Below are positions 6,432-13,812 of a stretch of DNA of 20,324 bases, one piece after another. Both the position numbers and the translations under genes were made by a program. The stretch is from contig CACZPX010000177.1 in the NCBI GenBank assembly GCA_902783095.1, positions 1-20,324 on the forward strand, written 5' to 3'. This DNA comes from an uncultured Lachnospiraceae bacterium (GTDB taxonomy: Bacteria > Bacillota > Clostridia > Lachnospirales > Lachnospiraceae). The notes beneath the pieces were generated by a model. That model saw only the letters and a program-made list of their open reading frames with translations, was not told the origin of the DNA and made no database searches. The first letter of the stretch is position 1. Each line of letters opens with the position of its first letter.

Positions 6432-7271
6432 ATGGAATACATCGTTTTAAATAACGGAGTGAAATGCCCGGTGATCGGGATCGGCACGTTTATGCTTACC
6501 CCGGCCGAGGCGGAGAACAGCGTGCGGGAGGCCCTTAAGATGGGCTATTCCCTGATCGATACCGCGAACGCCTACGTGAATGAGCGCGCGGTGGGACGCG
6601 GCATGCGGGACAGCGGCGTAAAGAGAGAGGACGTCTTCCTTTCCACCAAGCTCTGGCCCAGCGAGTATGAGAACGACAGCGCGGTGGATCAGACCCTGGA
6701 GCGCCTGGGCGTGGACTATGTGGACCTGCTCTACATCCATCAGCCCGCAGGCAACTGGCTGGCAGGCTACCGTCAGCTGGAACGGGCGTATAAAGAGGGC
6801 AAAGCCAAGGCCATCGGCATCTCCAACTTTGAGGGCAAGTACATAGAAGAACTTCAGACCAGGTGGGAGATCGCGCCGCAGTTTATCCAGGTGGAGGCGC
6901 ATCCCTTCTTTACGCAGCAGGAACTCAGAAAGACCCTGGACAGATACGGCATCCGGCTGATGAGCTGGTATCCGCTGGGACACGGCGACCGATCCCTGAT
7001 CGAAGAGCCGGTCTTTGCAAAGCTGGGGCAGAAATACGGAAAGACGCCGGCCCAGGTGATCCTGCGCTGGCACACCCAGATGGGCTTTGCCGTGATCCCG
7101 GGCAGCAAGAACGTCGATCATATCCGGGACAATCTGGATATCCTGGACTTTGCCCTTACCGAAGAGGAGATGGCAGAGATCGCGAAGCTCGACAGGGGCA
7201 TGCGCTATTATCACCGCACCGACGAGCAGCTTGCGCAGTTTGCGGGCTGGAGACCTGCCTTTGAAAAGTAA
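6432..7271 (+). CDS. Aldo/keto reductase (short, 2,5-diketogluconate reductase-like type)
   Basis: This 279-aa NAD(P)H-dependent (beta/alpha)8-barrel reductase would convert aldehydes or ketones to alcohols in the cytoplasm. The catalytic tetrad is intact: Asp43 and Tyr48 in LIDTANAY, Lys73 in STKLWP, and His103 in YIHQP. Later landmarks are the substrate-pocket strand I-Q-V-E-A-H-P-F and the coenzyme loop V-I-P-G-S-K-N. An in-frame extension upstream overlaps the flavodoxin gene, but AAGGAG 6 bases before the ATG at 6432 fixes the start. It follows the flavodoxin gene by 29 bases and shares its transcript. Its catalytic barrel resembles that of the lipoprotein reductase across the LysR gene more than that of the next gene. 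The natural substrate cannot be told from sequence. Confidence 0.93.
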   Translation: MEYIVLNNGVKCPVIGIGTFMLTPAEAENSVREALKMGYSLIDTANAYVNERAVGRGMRDSGVKREDVFLSTKLWPSEYENDSAVDQTLERLGVDYVDLLYIHQPAGNWLAGYRQLERAYKEGKAKAIGISNFEGKYIEELQTRWEIAPQFIQVEAHPFFTQQELRKTLDRYGIRLMSWYPLGHGDRSLIEEPVFAKLGQKYGKTPAQVILRWHTQMGFAVIPGSKNVDHIRDNLDILDFALTEEEMAEIAKLDRGMRYYHRTDEQLAQFAGWRPAFEK

Positions 7272-7296
7272 CGGACGTCATTGACGGAGGATGCGG

Positions 7297-8310
7297 ATGA
7301 AAACAAGAATGCTCAGAGATATCGCGGTCTCTGAAGTGGGGATGGGCTGTATGGCCTTTTCTCACGGATACGGAAAGATCCCGCCGGAAGCATACAGCAT
7401 CGAAGCGATAAAAAACGCCTATGATCACGGCTGCACCTTTTTTGACACGGCGGAGGTCTACAGTCCCAATCTGGCTGGCATCGGTCACAACGAGCTGATC
7501 GTGGGAAAAGCCCTGAAAGCGGTCCGCGGCAGCGCCGTCATTGCGACAAAGCTGATGCTTCACGGCTTTGGCGCAGGCAGCGTGTATAAAACGATCCGGA
7601 AGCATCTGGAAGGTTCGCTGGATCGTCTGCAGACCGACTATGTGGATATCTATTATCTGCACCGCGTGAGCAGCATACCGGTCGAGAAGGTCGCCGAGGC
7701 GATGGGCAGGCTCATGGAGGACGGCCTGATCCGCGGCTGGGGTCTGTCCCAGGTCGACGTAGACGTGATCGAACGGGCGCAGCAGGTGACGCCGCTGGCA
7801 GCGATCCAGAACATCTACTCCATGGTGGAGCGGGACTGCGAGGCAGAGGTCATCCCGTTCTGCATGGAGCACAACATCGGTTTTGTGCCGTTTTCCCCGA
7901 TCGCGAGCGGCTTGCTCTCAGGAAAGATCACGACGCAGACGCAGTTTGAGAGAAACGACGACGTGCGAAACTGGGTGCCGCAGCTTTCCAGAAGAAACAT
8001 CGAGGGCAATCAGCCGATCGTGGAGATGCTGAAGGACTTCGCGGCAAAGAATAATGCGACGCCGGCGCAGATCTCCCTGGCCTGGATACTCCGCAAGTAT
8101 CCGAACGTGGTGCCGATCCCCGGCTCCAAGAACAGGGAGCGGATCATAGAGAACCTGGACGCCGCGAACGTGGAACTGACAGACGATGCGTTTACGGCGC
8201 TGGAAGATTCCCTGAACGGGCTTAGGTATACGGGCACAGAGGACTGGGAGGCTTTTAAGAGGAGCATGCAAAAGAACGCGCATGTATCAGGAGATGCCGA
8301 CCGGTTATAA
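7297..8310 (+). CDS. Aldo/keto reductase (long type)
   Basis: This 337-aa protein belongs to the longer aldo/keto reductase group that resembles general oxidoreductases and YajO/Tas-like proteins. The tetrad is Asp50 and Tyr55 in FFDTAEVY, Lys85 in IATKLM, and His122 in YYLHRV. The extended loop F-S-P-I-A-S-G-L-L-S-G-K and the coenzyme-binding V-P-I-P-G-S-K-N-x-x-R are present. I chose the ATG at 7297 over that at 7291, because GGAGG (7286-7290) abuts the earlier one but is 6 bases from the later one. It follows the shorter reductase by 25 bases. Its TAA shares a base with the ATG of the leucine-rich-repeat gene. Two reductases of different subtypes beside a flavodoxin suggest carbonyl or quinone detoxification, which is inference. 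Confidence 0.92.
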   Translation: MKTRMLRDIAVSEVGMGCMAFSHGYGKIPPEAYSIEAIKNAYDHGCTFFDTAEVYSPNLAGIGHNELIVGKALKAVRGSAVIATKLMLHGFGAGSVYKTIRKHLEGSLDRLQTDYVDIYYLHRVSSIPVEKVAEAMGRLMEDGLIRGWGLSQVDVDVIERAQQVTPLAAIQNIYSMVERDCEAEVIPFCMEHNIGFVPFSPIASGLLSGKITTQTQFERNDDVRNWVPQLSRRNIEGNQPIVEMLKDFAAKNNATPAQISLAWILRKYPNVVPIPGSKNRERIIENLDAANVELTDDAFTALEDSLNGLRYTGTEDWEAFKRSMQKNAHVSGDADRL

Positions 8311-9236
8311 TGAGCGAGAGTTATACCGTAACAGGAAACAGGCTGTTCATACACGACTTTAAAGACAGATTCGATTACTGGACCAGCCAGGATTGGCGGG
8401 AGCAGATCACCTCGCTCGTCATAGATGACGGAGTTTTAGAGATCCCGGACGGCGCATTCCAGTATTTTAAGAACCTGGAGGAAGTCCGGTTGCCGTCCTC
8501 CATAAAGAGGATCGGGGATTCGGCCTTCTCACAGTGCGATGCGCTGGCCGGGCTTTCCCTTCCGGAGGGGCTGGAAAGTCTTGGCAGTTATATCTTGCAG
8601 GATACGCCGGGCGTCAGAACGTTGAGACTCCCGGCATCTTTGCGTGAGCTGGGCGAACAGGCGCTGTATACCGGCAGCGGAAGCCGCCTGTACGCCGTTA
8701 GCGTCGCCGCCGGCAATCCCGCGTATACCGCCGTGGACGGAGTCCCGTCCTACGCTTTTTTCTGCTGTGAGAACATGGAGCGGCTGGTCTTGCCGCCGCG
8801 TATCGCGTATCTGGGGTATGAGTCGATCTGCAACTGTACACGCCTTGGGGAATTGACGCTTCCGCCCGGCTTTACCCAGCTGGACTACGCCGCCGTGGGC
8901 GCAAATCCGAGGCTGACGGAACTGGTCATTCCGGAGGGCGTGACCGAGCTGAACAACAGTGCGCTGATCGACAATACGGGCCTGAAACGCGTCGTCCTGC
9001 CGTCTACGCTGACAGCCATATGGGACCACGCGTTCCAGCGCTGCAGCAGCCTGGAGGAGATCGAGATCCCGGAAAACGTGGCGTACATAGACGATGAAGC
9101 CTTTCTGGGCTGCACGGGCCTGCGCAGGGTCGTGATGCGGTCGGAACACATCACAGACGACCACTGGCTCCCTGATGAGCTGAAAGACCGTGTCCAAATA
9201 GAACGCGGCGGAAATGTGGTTGAGAACCGGCGCTGA
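8310..9236 (+). CDS. BspA-type leucine-rich-repeat protein, cytoplasmic
   Basis: This 308-aa protein is built almost entirely of 22-24-residue LRR_5 (BspA / Treponema type) repeats. About eight copies of L-x-x-[VL]-x-[LI]-P-x-x-[LIV]-x-x-[LI]-x-x-x-[AS]-[FL]-x-x-[CN] run from about residue 35 to 285. BspA-type proteins are usually exported adhesins, but this one has no signal peptide, no membrane segment and no cell-wall anchor, so it should stay inside the cell. Its ATG overlaps the stop of the preceding reductase (TAATG) with only a distant AGGAG, so translation probably depends on coupling. It may bind a protein or act as a scaffold, and no enzymatic motif is visible. It is the last gene of the flavodoxin operon. 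Confidence 0.88.
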   Translation: MSESYTVTGNRLFIHDFKDRFDYWTSQDWREQITSLVIDDGVLEIPDGAFQYFKNLEEVRLPSSIKRIGDSAFSQCDALAGLSLPEGLESLGSYILQDTPGVRTLRLPASLRELGEQALYTGSGSRLYAVSVAAGNPAYTAVDGVPSYAFFCCENMERLVLPPRIAYLGYESICNCTRLGELTLPPGFTQLDYAAVGANPRLTELVIPEGVTELNNSALIDNTGLKRVVLPSTLTAIWDHAFQRCSSLEEIEIPENVAYIDDEAFLGCTGLRRVVMRSEHITDDHWLPDELKDRVQIERGGNVVENRR

Positions 9237-9316
9237 ATGCGGTATTTTTATAGCGGTCATCCGGCACACGACGGGAAGATGCCATTTTATAACACGGCAC
9301 AGGGGAGTACGACGAT

Positions 9317-9922
9317 ATGAGCAACTGCGGCTGGGCGGATATGAACACGGCCAACAGGGTCTACCATGATACGGAATGGGGCATCCCGGTCCATGACGAC
9401 CGTCAGATGTTTGAGCATCTGACGCTGGAGTGCCTGCAGTGCGGCCTGTCCTGGGACCTGATGCTGAAAAAGCGGGAGATCTTCCGGCAGTGTTTTGATA
9501 ACTTTGCATACGACGCGGTCGCGCGGTTTGATGAGACGGACGTGGCGCGCATCCTGAATACGGAGGGGATGATCCGGTCCCGCCGAAAGATCGAAGCGGT
9601 GATCCAGAACGCCCGCAGCTATCAGAAGATCCGGGAGGAGTTCGGATCCTTCTGCGCCTATATCTGGGCCTGGTCGGACGGAAAGACCATCCTGTACGAG
9701 GGTCACGAAAAGGGGCGGATCCCGGTGAGCAACGGGCTGTCGGAGCGGATCAGCAGGGATCTGAAAAAGCGCGGCTTCAAATACGTGGGGCCGATCACCG
9801 TCTATTCGCACCTGCAGGCTTGCGGCATCATCAACGACCACGGCGCGGACTGCCCGTGTTATGAAAAGATCAACCGAACGTATCCCACGGTCTTTATGCA
9901 GCGGGATGCGGAAGTCGGCTGA
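9317..9922 (+). CDS. tag: DNA-3-methyladenine glycosylase I
   Basis: This 201-aa enzyme excises 3-methyladenine from alkylated DNA as the first step of base-excision repair. It aligns with E. coli Tag position for position at the key residues. The zinc ligands are Cys4, His17, His175 and Cys179, the base-recognition residue is Glu38, and Trp46 lies in the substrate pocket. N-D-H-x-x-x-C and K-K-R-G-F-K-x-V-G are characteristic. The C-terminus runs about 10-15 residues beyond E. coli Tag. A GGGGAG site about 9 bases before the ATG supports the start. The following membrane-protein gene begins 13 bases after the stop. No damage-response operator is recognisable upstream. Confidence 0.96.
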   Translation: MSNCGWADMNTANRVYHDTEWGIPVHDDRQMFEHLTLECLQCGLSWDLMLKKREIFRQCFDNFAYDAVARFDETDVARILNTEGMIRSRRKIEAVIQNARSYQKIREEFGSFCAYIWAWSDGKTILYEGHEKGRIPVSNGLSERISRDLKKRGFKYVGPITVYSHLQACGIINDHGADCPCYEKINRTYPTVFMQRDAEVG

Positions 9923-9935
9923 GGGAGGAAGAGAA

Positions 9936-10814
9936 GTGATAAAAAAACTGTTTGGCGGCCTGAATATCACCTGGCCGAAACTGATCATCTTTGCCGTGAT
10001 CTGCGGCGTGTATACGGGCGTGATGGCAATGATCCCGGCCACGAAGGATACCTCGTTCAGGGATATCTCCATCAGCTTTGAGTGGTGGATCCTGTTTGGG
10101 ATCGTGCTTATCGTCAACAGCAGATCGCCGCTCGATTCCGTGCTGAAGGTATTCGTCTTTTTCCTGATCAGCCAGCCGCTGGTCTATCTGGTGCAGGTCC
10201 CGTTTTCTTCGGACGGTTTTGGCCTGTTCCGCTACTACCAGAACTGGTTTTACTGGACGCTGCTGACCATCCCCATGGCCTTTGCGGGCTACTATATGAA
10301 GCTGGACAAGTGGTGGGGGCTGCTGATCCTCTCGCCCATGCTGGTGTTCGTGGGGATCCATTACATGGGCTTTTTATCGGAGACGATGTCGTTCTTTCCC
10401 AACCACCTGCTGAGCGCTCTGTTCTGCGCCGGGACGCTGATCCTCTACCCGCTGGCGGTTTTTAAGGATAAGCGGATCCGCCTGGCGGGGCTTGCCGTGA
10501 GCCTGGTGATCCTGGTGGTCTGCACGGTGCTGGCGTTAGGCGGCAAGTCTTCCTATGAAACGGACGTGCTGGCCAGCGGTGGAGAGACCAGCGGGGTTGA
10601 GTTTGACGACACCTACCAGGCGTATCTGGAGGACGAGTCGTTTGGCGAGGTGACCATCCGCTATGAGGAGGCGCTCGAGTGCTATCTGGTAAGGGGCTCC
10701 TTTAAAAAGACGGGCGCCACCGTCCTTACGCTGGAGGCGCCGGACGGGACGAAGTACGTCTACGACCTGACGGTGGAGCGGACGAGCTACTCTATTACCA
10801 GGCGGTCGCCGTGA
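9936..10814 (+). CDS. Polytopic membrane protein of unknown function
   Basis: This 292-aa protein has about seven hydrophobic segments (near residues 14-34, 48-61, 68-88, 104-121, 126-145, 155-176 and 182-201). A roughly 90-residue hydrophilic C-terminal domain follows. That domain begins after the last membrane segment and is rich in Glu, Thr and beta-strand-like stretches, so it may face outward. The start is GTG at 9936, with GGGAGG 7 bases upstream and in frame. A longer reading from upstream would overlap the glycosylase gene. I do not recognise the family. The gene lies 13 bases after tag and 43 before the hydrolase gene, so the three may be co-transcribed, although no shared role is obvious. 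Confidence 0.8.
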   Translation: MIKKLFGGLNITWPKLIIFAVICGVYTGVMAMIPATKDTSFRDISISFEWWILFGIVLIVNSRSPLDSVLKVFVFFLISQPLVYLVQVPFSSDGFGLFRYYQNWFYWTLLTIPMAFAGYYMKLDKWWGLLILSPMLVFVGIHYMGFLSETMSFFPNHLLSALFCAGTLILYPLAVFKDKRIRLAGLAVSLVILVVCTVLALGGKSSYETDVLASGGETSGVEFDDTYQAYLEDESFGEVTIRYEEALECYLVRGSFKKTGATVLTLEAPDGTKYVYDLTVERTSYSITRRSP

Positions 10815-10857
10815 CCGGCCGGCATAACGGGAAATCCAACAAAAGGAGAGTACGGCT

Positions 10858-11754
10858 TTGAAAATCGTACTGATTATCATTGTCTGTCTGGTCGTTGTGC
10901 TGGCTTTGGTGAGCCTGGCGCTGACCGTCTTTTCGCTGTCCACGCACCGGCAGTCCCTGCAGGCCGCGCGCGCCTGGCAGGAGGACCACTACGATCTTTC
11001 CTGGTATGATCCGCTCAAGAAAGAGACGTTTGCCGTGACCGCGCCGGACGGATACCGCCTGTACGCGGAGCGGCTGATAAATAACGATGCGGCGGACCGC
11101 TGTGTGATCATCTCGCACGGCTACACGGACAACCGCTTTGGCGCGCTGAAATACGCCGGACTGTATCTGGATCTGGGGTACGACGTGATCGTCTACGACC
11201 TGCGCGGACACGGCGTGAACAAAAAGGCCTTCTGCACCTACTCCGTGCGGGAGCGGGAGGACCTGACGGCGCTGATCGGTCTGGTGCGGGAGCGCTTTTC
11301 GCAGTACCGCGTTGTGGGGCTGCACGGGGAATCCCTGGGGGCGGCCACCACGGCGGCCTGCCTGCAGGCGCGGCCGCAGGTGGACTTTGCGGTGGCGGAC
11401 TGCGGCTTTTCCGATATACGGGACATTTTAAAAAACGGGCTTTCGCAGATGCATATTCCCGGCGTGATGCTGCGGCTTACCGGCGGCTGGACCAGGATCC
11501 TGACCGGCTGCGGATACCGGCAGATGCGGCCGGTCGACGCGCTGAAGGAGAATACTGTACCGATCCTGTTTTTCCACGGGACTGCGGATGAACTGATCGC
11601 CCCGTGGCACAGTGAGCGAATGGCGGCTGCGACAAAGGGGCCGCACCGGCTCTGCCTGATAAACGGCGCGCCGCACGCGGCCTCCGTTCTGACGGCGCCG
11701 GAGAGCTACCGGAAGGAGCTGACCGGCTTTTTGCAGGAGCTGCGGCTGCTGTGA
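10858..11754 (+). CDS. Membrane-anchored alpha/beta hydrolase
   Basis: This 298-aa protein has one N-terminal membrane segment (residues 3-27) and then an alpha/beta hydrolase domain. The domain shows the oxyanion-region H-G-Y-T-D, D-L-R-G-H-G, the nucleophile elbow G-E-S-L-G (Ser159), acid Asp244 in HGTADELI and His273 in GAPHAAS, giving a complete triad. The chain resembles serine aminopeptidase/lysophospholipase-like hydrolases, and the ester or peptide substrate is unknown. The start is TTG at 10858, about 8 bases after AAAGGAGAG. The segment is not followed by a signal-peptidase site I would trust, so I expect a membrane anchor. It is probably the last gene of a tag-containing transcript. 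Confidence 0.88.
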   Translation: MKIVLIIIVCLVVVLALVSLALTVFSLSTHRQSLQAARAWQEDHYDLSWYDPLKKETFAVTAPDGYRLYAERLINNDAADRCVIISHGYTDNRFGALKYAGLYLDLGYDVIVYDLRGHGVNKKAFCTYSVREREDLTALIGLVRERFSQYRVVGLHGESLGAATTAACLQARPQVDFAVADCGFSDIRDILKNGLSQMHIPGVMLRLTGGWTRILTGCGYRQMRPVDALKENTVPILFFHGTADELIAPWHSERMAAATKGPHRLCLINGAPHAASVLTAPESYRKELTGFLQELRLL

Positions 11755-11794
11755 CGATGCCGGGGCTCAGGCGGGGAACGCCGGCGCGGGATAA

Positions 11795-11818
11795 GTGCGG
11801 TTTTATTTAAAAACGCAC
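11795..11818. repeat. Imperfect inverted repeat after the hydrolase gene
   Basis: Ten-base arms (11795-11804 and 11809-11818, one mismatch) surround a 4-base loop. The inner half is A/T and the outer half GTGCG/CGCAC. It lies between two transcription units and could be a weak terminator, but no T-run follows on the plus strand. Confidence 0.35.
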
Positions 11819-11832
11819 GGAAACAAACGCCG

Positions 11833-11861
11833 TTGAACAAAGCCGCAGGCTGTGGTAGAGT
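11833..11861 (+). promoter_or_regulatory. Candidate promoter for the NifX-FKBP fusion gene
   Basis: TTGAAC (11833-11838) and TAGAGT (11856-11861) are separated by 17 bases, with a TG three bases upstream of the -10. It lies 51 bases before the next start codon, in a 158-base gap that otherwise holds only an inverted repeat. Confidence 0.45.
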
Positions 11862-11912
11862 GAAAAGCGGCTGTGTTTTAGCCATAAAAACGTTAACTGA
11901 AAGGAAAAGAAC

Positions 11913-12752
11913 ATGAAGATAGCGGTAACCTATGAAAACGGCGAGGTCTTCCAGCATTTCGGACACACGGAGACCTTTAAGGTATATCAGGTGGAAGACG
12001 GCAAGGTGGTCTCTTCGCAGATCATCGGCTCCGACGGCAGCGGCCATGAAGCCCTGGCGGGCCTGCTGGCCGGCAAGGACATCGACGTGCTGATCTGCGG
12101 CGGGATCGGCGGCGGCGCGCAGGCGGCGCTGCAGGAGCAGGGCATCGAGCTGTGCGCGGGCGCTTCCGGCAGCGCGGACGAGGCTGTGGAGGCCTACCTG
12201 CGCGGCGAACTGGTAAACACCGGCGCCAACTGCGACCACCACGAGCATCACGAGGAAAAGCATGACTGCGGCGAGAGCTGCGGCAGCTGTGCCGGCTGTC
12301 ATACGGATCCCGGCTTTACCGGCAAAAATGTAGGGAAAAAGGTGCGCACCCACTACCGCGGCACCTTCAACGACGGAACGCAGTTCGACGCCTCCTATGA
12401 CCGCGGCGAGCCGCTCGAGTTCGTCTGCGGCGCCGGTATGATGATCCGCGGCTTTGACGCGGCGGTCGCAAACATGGAGGTGGGCGAGACCGTAAACGTG
12501 CACCTGATGCCGCACGAAGCCTACGGCGAGATCGATCCGCGGGCCGTCTTTACGGTGGAGATCGCGCAGATGCCCGGGTCTGAGAATCTTTCCGCCGGCC
12601 AGCGCGTGTATCTGCAGAGCGCGCAGGGCTACCCGGTACCGGTCACGGTAAAGGCCAAAGACGAGAAGACCATCACCTTTGACGCCAACCACGAGATGGC
12701 CGGCAAGGAACTGAACTTTGAGATCACCCTGACAGAGGTGCTGGATCAGTAA
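11913..12752 (+). CDS. NifX-like domain fused to SlyD-type FKBP prolyl isomerase
   Basis: Residues 1 to about 98 of this 279-aa protein resemble the dinitrogenase iron-molybdenum cofactor (NifX/NifB C-terminal) domain. They show K-I-A-V-T-Y-E-N-G-E-V-F-Q-H-F-G-H, a central D-V-L-I-C-G-G-I-G-G-G-A and then a beta-alpha end. Residues 107-130 form a linker with six His and five Cys, a likely metal site. Residues about 133-279 are an FKBP-type peptidyl-prolyl isomerase of the SlyD class, with V-R-T-H-Y-R-G-T-F-x-D-G-x-x-F-D, the I-R-G-F-D-A-A-V core and an insert-in-flap domain around A-Y-G-E-I-D-P to N-H-x-M-A-G-K. SlyD handles nickel delivery and folding, so a metal-linked chaperone role is a reasonable inference. 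No nitrogenase genes are nearby. A weak AAGG ribosome binding site and the promoter at 11833-11861 precede it. Confidence 0.9.
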   Translation: MKIAVTYENGEVFQHFGHTETFKVYQVEDGKVVSSQIIGSDGSGHEALAGLLAGKDIDVLICGGIGGGAQAALQEQGIELCAGASGSADEAVEAYLRGELVNTGANCDHHEHHEEKHDCGESCGSCAGCHTDPGFTGKNVGKKVRTHYRGTFNDGTQFDASYDRGEPLEFVCGAGMMIRGFDAAVANMEVGETVNVHLMPHEAYGEIDPRAVFTVEIAQMPGSENLSAGQRVYLQSAQGYPVPVTVKAKDEKTITFDANHEMAGKELNFEITLTEVLDQ

Positions 12753-12773
12753 GAGCGGGGCGGAGGGCCTGGT

Positions 12774-13613
12774 ATGAAAGTGACATTTTTCGGAACGACG
12801 ACGCTGCTGTTTGACGACGGGAAGGACCAGATCTTCTTTGACGCGCACATGACCAGACCGTCGCTGCTCAAGTATATTTTCGGGAGCGAACCGACGGATA
12901 CGAAGACCGTGGACGCGATGTTAAAGGCGCATCACGTTGACAGGCTGCGGGCGATCTTTGTGTCGCATTCCCATCACGACCACGTGATGGATGCGCCCTA
13001 TATCGCAAAAAAGACCGGCGCCACGATCTACGGCACGTCCTCCGCGCTCAACGTCGCGCGCGGCGGGGACGTTCCGGAGGAACAGCTGAAGGCCTTTGCG
13101 GCCAATGAGACCTGCGAGGTGGGCGGCTTCCGGATCAAGGTGATCCCGTCCATCCACTCCAAACCGACCATCCTCAACAACGATCTGGGGCAGACGATCG
13201 ACGCGCCCCTGCGCCAGCCGGCAAAGCTGCGGGCATACAAGGAAGGCGGATCCTTTGACTTTTACGTGGAGGCGCAGGGCAAACGCTTTATGATCCGGCC
13301 GAGCTTCAACTATATCAAGGGCCAGATGGACGGCTACCGTGCCGACGTGCTGTTTTTGGGCGTGGCCGGCCTGCAGAAGGCAAACCAGAAGACGGAGAAG
13401 ACCTTCTTTGCGGAGACTGTGGAAAAAGTAAAGCCAAAGCTGGTGATCCCGCTGCACTGGGACAATTTCTTCTCCCCGCTTACCAAACCCGTGGTGGGGA
13501 TGCCGCGCCTGGTGGAAAAGACGGAGGTCGTCTTCTTTAAACTGGCGAAATACTGCGAGGCGGCAGGCGTCAACTGCCTGATCCAGCCGCCGCGGACGAG
13601 CATCGAACTGTAA
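12774..13613 (+). CDS. Metallo-beta-lactamase fold hydrolase
   Basis: This 279-aa soluble protein shows the metal-binding H-S-H-H-D-H motif (about residues 65-70). A further His lies in I-P-S-I-H-S-K-P (about 127) and another in V-I-P-L-H-W-D-N-F (about 225). These are typical ligands of the metallo-beta-lactamase hydrolase superfamily. The usual bridging Asp after the fourth strand is not evident: that region reads F-M-I-R-P-S-F-N-Y. This may mean a single metal or an atypical site. Known relatives cleave phosphoesters, lactones or thioesters, and I cannot name a substrate. GGAGG 7 bases upstream fixes the ATG at 12774. The gene starts 21 bases after the FKBP fusion gene and ends 49 bases before a strong terminator, so the two form an operon. 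Confidence 0.88.
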   Translation: MKVTFFGTTTLLFDDGKDQIFFDAHMTRPSLLKYIFGSEPTDTKTVDAMLKAHHVDRLRAIFVSHSHHDHVMDAPYIAKKTGATIYGTSSALNVARGGDVPEEQLKAFAANETCEVGGFRIKVIPSIHSKPTILNNDLGQTIDAPLRQPAKLRAYKEGGSFDFYVEAQGKRFMIRPSFNYIKGQMDGYRADVLFLGVAGLQKANQKTEKTFFAETVEKVKPKLVIPLHWDNFFSPLTKPVVGMPRLVEKTEVVFFKLAKYCEAAGVNCLIQPPRTSIEL

Positions 13614-13662
13614 ACCAAAGAACTCTTAACGCAGCCTGCGGCTTTTGCCCGCGGCTGCCAGG

Positions 13663-13706
13663 CCCTGCGGCGGACCAGACGGTCTGCCGCGGGGTTTTGC
13701 TTTTTA
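13663..13706 (+). terminator. Rho-independent terminator after the metallo-hydrolase gene
   Basis: A 14-base-pair GC-rich stem (13663-13676 with 13681-13694, two G-T wobbles) has a 4-base loop and is followed by TTTTGCTTTTT. It is the strongest terminator in the window. Confidence 0.9.
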
Positions 13707-13721
13707 CGGGAGTTAAAACGA

Positions 13722-13742
13722 CCTGCAGCTTATACTTGCAGG
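13722..13742. promoter_or_regulatory. Inverted repeat over the kinase promoter -35
   Basis: CCTGCA (13722-13727) and TGCAGG (13737-13742) are a 6-base inverted repeat with a 9-base spacer. The right arm overlaps the -35 element of the kinase promoter, so it may be an operator. No binding protein is implied by the sequence. Confidence 0.35.
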
Positions 13743-13764
13743 AATAGATTAAATTGCTTACAAT
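13736..13764 (+). promoter_or_regulatory. Candidate promoter of the sensor kinase locus
   Basis: TTGCAG (13736-13741) and TACAAT (13759-13764) are separated by exactly 17 bases, in an AT-rich stretch between the terminator and the sensor gene. The -10 matches the consensus at five of six positions. Confidence 0.6.
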
Positions 13765-13812
13765 ATTAGGCGGTATTCGTTCCGTCTGTAGACGAAAGTT
13801 TTCGGGAGGCAG

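Noticed and set aside
3404..8310. Possibility that the three aldo/keto reductases are recent tandem duplicates
   Set aside because: They share motifs but differ in length, loop structure and most residues; I saw no long nucleotide identity between them.
11913..12210. NifX-like domain as a sign of nitrogen fixation
   Set aside because: No nif structural or assembly genes are present, and such domains occur in many non-fixing anaerobes.
11706..12848. 380-aa minus-strand frame opposite the NifX-FKBP gene
   Set aside because: It has shadow composition (His/Val/Leu/Arg-rich) and spans three plus-strand features with clear protein family matches.
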